From the NCBI GenBank assembly GCA_963575745.1, contig CAUYUJ010011292.1:291007-355006 (forward strand): 64,000 nt of DNA, written 5' to 3'. Of this stretch, positions 53,478 to 61,813 are shown one piece after another. The position numbers and the translations under genes are program-made. Numbering within the stretch: position 1 is the first letter of the stretch; each line of letters starts with the position of its first letter. The notes beneath the pieces were generated by a model that saw nothing but the letters and a program-made list of their open reading frames with translations, was not told the DNA's origin and searched no databases. The stretch comes from Prorocentrum cordatum. Taxonomy: Eukaryota > Sar > Dinophyceae > Prorocentrales > Prorocentraceae.

Positions 53478-53754
53478 GGCACGTCGACCACAGCCTCAAA
53501 AGAAAGAGCGTGGGGGAGGAGGGAGGGACGGAAGACAGGGAAGGAGGAGAAGACGGATGAGGAGGAGTAGGAGGAGGGGAAGGGATGGGGAGGAGGAGAG
53601 GGGGAGGAACAAAAGGAGGAGGAGGAGGCGCAAAAGGAGGAGGAGGAACATATCAGTCATCGCAATAATTTATGAATCGTAATCAGGGCATTGAAATGCT
53701 CAAGGTAATAGCAGCACGGGTAATCTTACGACGGATATGTATAGTAAGCGTCCT
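53478..53754 (+). repeat. GA-rich block and short spacer
   Basis: 53512-53650 is GGA-rich. 53651-53754 is AT-richer and contains no recognised feature; it leads directly into the ACT array. Confidence 0.7.
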
Positions 53755-53810
53755 CATCATACGACTACTACGACTTCTACCATGACTACGAGTAGTATTA
53801 CTACTGGTGG

Positions 53811-53848
<38 letters not shown>

Positions 53849-53849
53849 T

Positions 53850-53912
<63 letters not shown>

Positions 53913-54016
53913 GACTACGACCTTTGCGACTACTCCTGGTTCTACGACTACTATTGCGACTAGTACTACTACTACTACTAGTACTACTACTACTACTACT
54001 ACTACTACTCCTACTA

Positions 54017-54048
<32 letters not shown>

Positions 54049-54059
54049 CGTACTACTAG

Positions 54060-54092
<33 letters not shown>

Positions 54093-54327
54093 GACTACTA
54101 CTACTACGAAGCGACTACTACTATTACTATTGCTAATACTACTACTAGTACTACTACTACTACTACTACTACTACTACGACTACTACTACTACTACACTA
54201 CTACTACTACTACTACTACTACGACTACGACTACACTACTACTACTAACACTACTACTACTACTACTACTACTAACTACTACTACTACTACTACTACTAC
54301 TACGACTTACTACTACTACTACGACTA

Positions 54328-54360
<33 letters not shown>

Positions 54361-54647
54361 CTACTACCACTACTATTACTACTACTACTAATACTACTAC
54401 TACTACTACTACGACTACGACGACGACGACGACGACGACTACACTACGACTACTACTACTACTACTACTACACTACTGCTGCTACTACTACTACTGCTAC
54501 TATACCATTACTGTTCTACTGCTCACTACCACTACTACTACTCTACTACTACTACTCTACTACTACTACTACTACCACTACTACTACTACTACGACTACT
54601 ACTACTACTTACTACTACTACTACTACCCTACGAACTACTACTACGG

Positions 54648-54680
<33 letters not shown>

Positions 54681-54787
54681 GTACTACTACTACTACTACT
54701 ACTACGAATACTCCTACTACTACCACTACTACTACTGCTACTACTACTACCACTACTAGTACTATTTTTACTACTCCTACTACTAGT

Positions 54788-54831
<44 letters not shown>

Positions 54832-54929
54832 TACTACTACTATTACCACCACGGTTGCTACTACTACACCAACAACAACTACTACTACTTCTACTACTAC
54901 TTTTTTCTACTACTACTACTACTAGATAA

Positions 54930-55001
<72 letters not shown>

Positions 55002-55026
55002 GCTACTACTACTACTACTGCTACTG

Positions 55027-55057
<31 letters not shown>

Positions 55058-55060
55058 GAA
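53755..55060 (+). repeat. ACT trinucleotide array (about 1.3 kb)
   Basis: ACT repeats with scattered ACG, AGT and ATT interruptions and phase shifts. A pure ACG run is at about 54788-54830. It is the longest microsatellite in the window. Confidence 0.97.
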
Positions 55061-55395
55061 TCGTAGTATTCTGAGTGTGTCTACTAATGGTAATACTAAT
55101 CGGATTCAGCATAAGAGTGGTAGGGTGAGTCATGTCAACAGCAATCGCACGAACTTGGTTACCAGTTAGTACTAGCACGAACAATCGTAATGTTACCAGC
55201 AATAAGACAAACATGCACACTGCTGAGTCTACGAATAAAGAGGCGACCACAAACAAGAAACTTTCCACGAGTATTCATAACACGAAAACTGAGACGACAC
55301 ATGTCAGAACGAGGACACGAAGATGCCAACACGTTGGCGAATCCACATAACACAAGAACGCGACTATAATACATGAGGGTGCTAACCCGAATAGT
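55061..55395. other. AT-richer spacer
   Basis: No gene. A loose tandem of short ACAA/CGAA strings is seen (55140-55345). Composition is AT-richer than almost anything else in the window. Confidence 0.5.
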
Positions 55396-55945
55396 AATAC
55401 TACTAATAAGAGAGGGGGAGGAGGAGGAGGAGGAGGAGGAGGAGGAGGAGGAGGAGGAGGAGGAGGAGGAGGAGGATGGAGGAGGATATGGAGGAGGAGG
55501 AGGAAGGAGAGGAGGACGAAAGGGATGGGGAGGAGAGGAGGAACAGGAGGAGGATGGAGGAGAGAAAGGGAGACGAGGAGGAAGAGGAAAAGGAGGAGGA
55601 GCAGGAGGAGGAGGAGAAGGAAGGGAATAGGAGGAGAAGGAAGAGTAGGAGGAGGAGAAGGAGAGGGATGGAGGAGGAGGAGGAGGAGGTGGAGGGGAGG
55701 AGGAATAAGGAAACTGAGGAATGGAGGAGGGAGGAGGAAAAGGGGAACGAGGAGGAAGAGGAGAAGGAGCAGCAGCATGAGGATGAGGCGGGGAGGAGGC
55801 GGGAAGGGAGGCGGAGGAGGAGGAGGCGACGAGGAGGAGGGAGGGAGGATGAAGAGGAGGAGGAGGAGGCGGAGGCGGAGGAGGAGGAGGGGAGAGCAGG
55901 AGGAGGAGGAGAGAGAGGAGGAGGAGGAGGAGGAGAGGGAGGGAG
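55396..55945 (+). repeat. GGA array
   Basis: About 550 bp of GGA/GAG/GGGA repeats. Frames on both strands (up to 513 codons on the minus strand) are repeat-derived. Confidence 0.95.
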
Positions 55946-56576
55946 GAGGGCAGGACGGCGACGCCGCCTCGTCGCGGACGGTCCTCGGGGCGCCGCCGGG
56001 GGTCGTTCGGGGGGACGGGGACATGGGGGGCCTGGGACAAGCCCGGCTCGCTCGCGGCATACAGACGAATGGGTCTCTTCGCTCCGCGCGCTGCGCGGTG
56101 ACTGCCCGCGGCCGCTGGAGGAACTGTTGCGTTCAGGGTGCTCGTGGTTCCCCCCACTTGCGTCTCTCACTGTTGCAGGTTTGCAATGCCGGGTTAACAT
56201 GTGCTTCTGCATCCTCGAAGGACTTCGTCTGCCCTGCAAGTGGGAGTCTTTGCATGTATTCCGACGTGGGTTTGACGCGGATTCGACGCGAAGTCGACGT
56301 GGACTCGACCCGGACTCGGCACGGGTTCGACGCGTGTGGCATTGATTCGACATGGGTGCGGCACAGATGGCCAGCGGGATGGAACAGATGAGGCCATACA
56401 AGTATGCCATTGAAGCCCAGTTTGTTCGCGGCATGCTTGACATCCAACCCCTTCCCACCCATCCCTTCCCATTGCGCTGATGTTTCCCTATGTGCGGACA
56501 CGTGCTTTTGCGGACCTGGAATTCCCCAACAAAGTTTTGTGTCGTCTGATGCGCAATCGGAGAGGCAAGCTGCGTA
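55946..56576. other. Flank of the GGA array, with a tandem motif
   Basis: 55950-56010 is similar to 41045-41110. At 56266-56335 GACTCGAC/GATTCGACGCG units of about 10-15 bp repeat about six times. The remainder has frames of up to 130 codons without motifs. Confidence 0.5.
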
Positions 56577-57451
56577 CACAGGAAGAGTGGGAGGAGGAGG
56601 ACGAGGAGGAGGAGGAGGAGTTGGAGGAGGGAGGAGGAGGAGAAGGAGGAGGAGCAGGAGGAGGAGGAGGAGGAGGAAGAGAGGAGGAGGAAGAGGAGGA
56701 GGAGGAGGAGGAGGAAGAGAGGAGCAGGAGGAGGAGGAGGAGGAGGTAGCGGATGAGCATGAGGATGGCCACGAGGAAAAGGAAGAGAACGAGGAAGTTT
56801 GATGACGCGGAAATACAACAACATGGGGCATCGGAGTGGAAGGTGTGGGGGGAACAGGAAGAACAGGGGAAGTCGGAGGAGGGGAAAACTTGTGATTTGG
56901 AGACATCGCTGCAGAGCGTTCAGTCGAACAAGAGAAGTCTGCATCAGCGTAAGCCGTCAGAGGTCCGCAAGGATTTCCAGGATCAACTCGCACGGGCCTC
57001 CGGACATGTACGGTGTCTTCACGCAGCAATCAAAACCGCCTGGGGCTCAGGAGGGGCTCTGGTTTTCGAGCCAGTCCTTAGGCTTAGGTCGTGGGCCCTA
57101 TTCATGGCCAGGATTCGCCGTGTCCAGAAAAGCCTTCTTCGTTTCTTCTTCAGCGTTCTTTGTGGTATTGTCATGACGGGCGTTGTCGCGGCGGCTATTC
57201 CAGCGCCGGCCCGGGCGTTCAAGGTTGAACGCCGCCAGTTCCCCATAAGCGGCCGACATTGAGCAACCTGCGCTACCATGGAGCTTCGGCCTTCAGGGTT
57301 GGACGTCCTGCGCGGGCTCGGGAGCCACTGAGCGGGTCGCCACGACACGAGCATGCCGCACTTCCCCTCCCCTCCGTCCCCCCCCCCGCCGCGGTCAGGC
57401 GACGTGGCCGCTGCCCACAGTCGAGCGGTGCTGGTCAGCCACGCGAAGAGC
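56577..57451. other. GGA array followed by a possible ORF
   Basis: 56585-56750 is a GGA array. The plus-strand frame 56753-57262 (169 codons) has basic residues, then a hydrophobic segment near its end (LLRFFFSVLCGIVMTGVVAAAIP). No family is recognised, and a longer minus-strand frame overlaps, so I do not call a gene. Confidence 0.4.
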
Positions 57452-57585
57452 GGGGTGGGGGGAGGGGGGAGGGCTTCTGAGAAGCACCCCTGCTTAGCAG
57501 GCGCGAACCTGATCTGCAGATGTAAGGTCGGCGACTTCTACGAAGCAGCTTCCTTCTAAGAAGCCCTCCCCCCTCCCCCCACCCC
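57452..57585. mobile_element. MITE-like foldback element, copy 2
   Basis: Terminal inverted repeats of 33 nt (57452-57484 and 57553-57585) pair nearly perfectly (GGGGTGGGGGGAGGGGGGAG at the left end). The left arm ends in GGGCTTCT and is followed by AAGCACCCCTGCTT, as in copy 1 at 38998-39136. No transposase, and no clear target-site duplication. Confidence 0.75.
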
Positions 57586-58568
57586 TGTGTGCGCGCCGCA
57601 AAGCTGGTCCCAGTCTCACCCCCTGCGGTGCGATGTAGGCGCCGTCGCCGCGGCAGGCGGGGCTGCGGCCGCAGCGTGCACCCCTTTCCTTGCCTCCCCC
57701 TCGTCAGGGCAGCCAGGCCGACACAGGGGCAGGGCGGTGAGCAGTGAGGTTCGGCCTCCACCCCCTCCTCCTCCTCCTGCTCCTCCTCCTCCTGCTCCTC
57801 CTTCTCCTCCTCCTCCTGCTCCTCCTCACTCCTCCTCCTCCTCCTGCTCCTCCTCCTCCTGCTTCCTCCTTCTCCTCCTCCTCCTCCTCCTCCTCTTCCT
57901 CCTCCTCCTCCTCTCCTCCTCCTCATCTCCTCCCTCCTCCCCCTTCTGCTGCTGCTCCTCCTCCTCCGCCTCCTCCTCCTGCTGCTCCTCCTCACACCTC
58001 CTCCTCTTCCTCCTCCTCCTCCTCCTTCTCTTCTGATCCTTCTCCTCCTCCCTCCTCCTCTCTCCTCCTCCTTTCCCCCCTCTTCCATCCCCCACATTCC
58101 CCTCCGTCCTTCTGCTCCTCCTCCTCCTCCTGCTCCTCCTACTCTTCCTCCTCCTCCTCCCTCCTCCTCCTCCTGCTTCCTCTTCCTCCTCCTCCTCCTC
58201 CCTCCTCCTCTCCTCCTCCTCCCTCCTCCCTCCCTCCTCTTCCTCCCTCCCTCCTCTTCCATCCCCCACATTCCCCTCCGTCCCTCCTCCTCCTCCTCCT
58301 CCTGCTTCCTCCTCCTCCTCTTCCTCCTGTTCCTTCTCTTCCTCCCCTTCTGCTCCTCCTCCTCCTCCTACTCCTGCTCCTCTTCCTCCTCCTGCTCCTG
58401 CTCCTGCTCCTCCTCCTTCTCCTCCTCCTCCTCCTGTTCCTCCTCCTGCTCCTCCTCCTGCTCTTCCTTCTCTCCTCCTCCTGCTCCTCCTCCTCTCCTC
58501 CTCCCCCTCCTCCTCCTCCTCCTCCTCGTCCTGCTCCTCCTCCTCCTCCCTCCTCCTGCTCCTCCTCC
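57586..58568 (+). repeat. Pyrimidine-rich TCC/CTC arrays
   Basis: 57756-58568 is a CTC/TCC/CTG array of about 800 bp. 57586-57755 is GC-rich and complex. The spliced leader of LINE-4 follows without a gap, its first two bases (TC) being indistinguishable from the array. Confidence 0.95.
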
Positions 58569-58590
58569 TCCGTAGCCATTTTGGCTCAAG
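58569..58590 (+). other. Dinoflagellate spliced leader (DinoSL) relic, exact 22 nt
   Basis: All 22 nt match DinoSL (D-CCGTAGCCATTTTGGCTCAAG, D being T here). In dinoflagellates this leader is trans-spliced onto nuclear mRNAs and is encoded elsewhere, so a genomic copy attached to a coding element shows that a mature mRNA was reverse-transcribed and inserted. It is followed by GCT and ATG at 58594. Confidence 0.97.
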
Positions 58591-58593
58591 GCT

Positions 58594-59976
58594 ATGAACC
58601 GTCCCGACGACCGCGAGTCTTTCGGGGCGTCCTCAGAGCGCGAGGGAGGTTCCGCTTTGAGGCCACGCGCATCCATTGCCAGCCTGTCTCTGGCGCTCTT
58701 TGTCGGTCTTTACTGCGGGACCTGGACCCCCGCCTGTTCCATCCCAGTCCCGTCCTTACCATTGCCGATGGCTGATGGCGCTGCCGAGTCCGAGCTGTCC
58801 GTCTCCCAGGTTGAGATGCTCGAGTCCATGCCGGCCTTCCCGCCCCAAGAGAGCAAAGCGGGCAAGGGCAAGGGCTCCGCGCCCCCCCGCACCGCCAGCT
58901 GCGCTGCTCACGAACGCCGTGCCCTTCCTCCTCATGGTTCTCCTGCTGCCACCATCGTGGACGACGACATGCCGCCGCGCCTCGATGACGACGATGACGC
59001 CTCGGAGGACTACATCAAGCAGTGCTGCGCCGACATGCTGGCCAGAATGCGGGACGAGCTCGCCATTGACATCAGCAAGTCACTCACAGACACCATCAAG
59101 CAGAACATCGAAGTGCAGAACAAGCCAACCATCGACCTGCTGGACCAGCTACGCGCCCAGCTGGCGCAGCCTTCAGCCGACCTCGACCAGAAGATCCTCT
59201 CGATTGTCCGCCCTCAACTCGACTCTACCTCGCGCCGTCTCCAAGCGCAGCTCGACGCCCAACAGGTGCAGATCAACGAGGCTGACACCCGCGTGTCCAA
59301 GGTCGAGGCCCAGATGCAGGACGTCCTCTCCCAGATGGAGATGCTCGAGAAGGAGCTCCTCGTTGCCGAGCAGCGCCCCCGCGCCCCGCTCACCCAGCCG
59401 AAGGGCTTCGACAGAGAAGTGGACGCCACGCTGGTCGTGGCCATGGCCCAGCGTCCTACTACGACAGCTTGTGTTGAAGCTGAACTCCGCCCCTGGATCG
59501 CCTCCCTCGGCCTTGCCGACGACCTCTACGACATTGTCCCCATCGGCCCTGTCCCGACCAAGAAGTTCCACATCCGTTTCAAGGGACTCGTCGCCGTCGC
59601 CTCCAGGATGGCGGCCAAGGTGATCGGCTCTCTGCGAGTTGATGGTGCCTGGAAGGAGTTCACTGTCGAGGTCCCTGGCAGCCCGCGCTGTCGCATCCAC
59701 CTGGGCCCCGACAAGTCACCGCGCCAGATTCGCTGCGAGATCCTGTTGCGGAGGGCACGCACCATCATTGCCGAACGTCACCCGAACCTTCGCCTGTTCA
59801 CCGACAGAGAGCGCGCCACGCTATCGGTTGGATGGGACCGCATCATGCGTGTGGAAGCTCACCCAGGCAACAAGCCCGCCGAGTTCTTCTGGGACATCCA
59901 GCAGCTCGCCAAGCACGACCTCGTCAAAGCCGAGCTCGCGTCGCTGCTCGCCCCACTCGTCGAACCCGAGGCGTAG
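58594..59976 (+). CDS. LINE-4 ORF1 protein (coiled coil, nucleic-acid-binding type)
   Basis: 460 residues from ATG 58594. A start at ATG 58768 (residue 59, MADGAAESELSVSQ) is a reasonable alternative, since residues 26-58 look like translated leader. Residues about 122-140 are acidic. Residues about 150-262 form heptad-rich helices typical of a coiled coil (LDQLRAQLAQ, LQAQLDAQQ, VEAQMQDVLSQMEMLEKELL). The C-terminal part (about 263-460) contains KKFHIRFKG and RCRIHLGPDKSPRQ, which would fit an RRM-like and C-terminal domain of L1-type ORF1 proteins. ORF1 proteins bind element RNA. ORF2 starts 73 bp downstream. Confidence 0.75.
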   Translation: MNRPDDRESFGASSEREGGSALRPRASIASLSLALFVGLYCGTWTPACSIPVPSLPLPMADGAAESELSVSQVEMLESMPAFPPQESKAGKGKGSAPPRTASCAAHERRALPPHGSPAATIVDDDMPPRLDDDDDASEDYIKQCCADMLARMRDELAIDISKSLTDTIKQNIEVQNKPTIDLLDQLRAQLAQPSADLDQKILSIVRPQLDSTSRRLQAQLDAQQVQINEADTRVSKVEAQMQDVLSQMEMLEKELLVAEQRPRAPLTQPKGFDREVDATLVVAMAQRPTTTACVEAELRPWIASLGLADDLYDIVPIGPVPTKKFHIRFKGLVAVASRMAAKVIGSLRVDGAWKEFTVEVPGSPRCRIHLGPDKSPRQIRCEILLRRARTIIAERHPNLRLFTDRERATLSVGWDRIMRVEAHPGNKPAEFFWDIQQLAKHDLVKAELASLLAPLVEPEA

Positions 59977-60049
59977 CCACAGTGGTGCCTTTGACGTTTG
60001 GAAATTGTTCGCATGTACATCACCCTCCCCTTCCTCGCCGGTGTCTGCC

Positions 60050-61813
60050 ATGAGGGTTGCCACGTGGAATGCACGGGCATTGCTCCAGCACGCTGGCAAG
60101 AATGGCGCCCGCAAGTTCAATTACCTACTCCGTCTCCAACCCGCCCGTTCCATTGTGTGCCTGCAGGAGGTCAGGCAAGATGCTCTTCAACTCCGCGAGT
60201 TCCTCGCCCCGTTGGGTGAGTCGCTGACAGTGCACTCGTCGTTCTGTGCTGACTCTGGTGCAGACCGTGTCCGCGGTGGTGTGGCCGTTCTTCTCCCCCA
60301 GTTTTGTCAGGCAGCTGGAGAACGTGTGCGAAGTCATGCGGTGGCTCTCGTGCCTGGTCGCGTTCTGCGGGTCACCGTCGAGTGTGGCCCGATCTGCATG
60401 GAGATCTTCAACGTCCACAACCACGACCTGAAGCAGAAGCAAGTCAAGGAGATAGTCGGGCTTATCCTCGAGGCTCGGGCTGCCGCGCTCAGGGCGCCTT
60501 CCCAACGTCTTGTGCTGGTTGTGGGCGACTTCAATTTCGCCGCCGAGGATGCTGTGGTTCTTCATTTACCACAGGCTGCTGTTCGGCGCGCTGCACGTCA
60601 ACATCACGGGCAAGCTCGAGTCTGGCGACAGGCGCTCTCGCAGCTCGTCGAAGTGGAGTGCGATTTGGGGTCGCACTATGCGAAAAAGTCCAACTCTGAG
60701 GCCGCTATCGACCGCCTCTTCCTCTTTCTCCCTGGATGGGTGGACTGTCAACATCATTTGCAGGCTGCCACGGTTGGGTCTGCAGCGGCTGTCTCTGATG
60801 CCATCGTCTCAGATCATGCTGCGGTCGTGGTCACCATCGCTCCCCGTGCTGCTCGTCCCCCTGCCGAGCGCCCTCTCGCTAAACATCTCTTCCACGACCA
60901 ATGCTACCTGTGCCGTCTCCGTGCTATGATTGACTGTGCTGATTGGGGCTGCATGTCGCCCCCGTATCGATTGGAACACTTTAAATATCTCATGAAAGAA
61001 GCCGCGCGTGAAGCCCGTGATAATGATTTTCGAAGGCGCCCTCATCATCCTGCCACCTTGTTACAGCTCGCTCGTTCGATGGCCAGAGTTGTATGGCGGC
61101 AAGATGTGAAGCTTGCTTGGAGATTATTAGAGTCCCACCCTATCGCCTCTGACTTCATCCGTGTCCAGGGGCCTGTGGTCGAGTTACTGCATCCTGAATC
61201 GTTCCATGCCTGGTCCGACCGTCTCCAGTGGGAAGCAGCCGAATGTGCCCGCGCCGAGCTGCAGAGGAAGAGCGACTCCTCTCAAGAGACACGATCCGCC
61301 CGCCTTCAGTTGAAATCATTAGAGAGACGATCCCGCCTATGGTCCCCGTTGAATCGTCGTGTATGCCTGACGGCAGTTACCGATGACAGTGGACGCTCCG
61401 CATGTGGCCCCACCGAGCGCGTGGACTTGCTGAAGAGCTACTGGCGCCCCGTCTTCTCCAGGAAGCCCTGGGACCGCGACAGAGCCGTCGAACACGCGGC
61501 CAAGTTCCTGCCCACCGTTGACGATGTGATTCTCCCCCCTCCCACGCCACGCCTTCTTCGGGCTGTTCTTGCACGTGCTTCTGACTCCGCCACTGGGTGT
61601 GACGGACTCTCTTACACGGCGTGGCGCTCAGTACCCTTTGGTGCGACTGTCCTCTGGGACTGCCTAGAGTGGGTGATGGGTGGCCAAGCGTTGTTCGACT
61701 CTGCGAGCACGACCCTCCAGGTCTTGTTGCCCAAGAACGTGACCGAGGATGAGGCCCAGGCTGGCCAAGTAGCTAGGGGGGCGGACAAAGTGAGAGTCCT
61801 CGGTCTCCGGAAT
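60050..61813 (+). CDS. LINE-4 ORF2: AP endonuclease and start of RT
   Basis: ATG 60050 begins MRVATWNAR, the first endonuclease motif with Asn. LQEVRQ holds the catalytic Glu, VVGDFNF is the canonical GDFN and VSDHAAV the S-D-H motif, so all catalytic positions are present, unlike in LINE-3. A long linker follows, then RT motif 0 (TGCDGLSYTAW) and motif 1 (LLPKNV), up to VLGLRN. The frame meets TGA at 61814-61816, and RT continues one nucleotide later in the next frame (IDVKVLS). This looks like a single small indel, not a gene boundary. Confidence 0.85.

Noticed and set aside
53737-54681. 314-codon Thr/Tyr/Leu-repeat ORF
   Set aside because: Translation of the ACT array with phase shifts.
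55159-56944. 332- and 513-codon minus-strand ORFs
   Set aside because: Most of each is translation of GGA arrays (Ser/Leu/Pro runs); the remaining ends have no motif.
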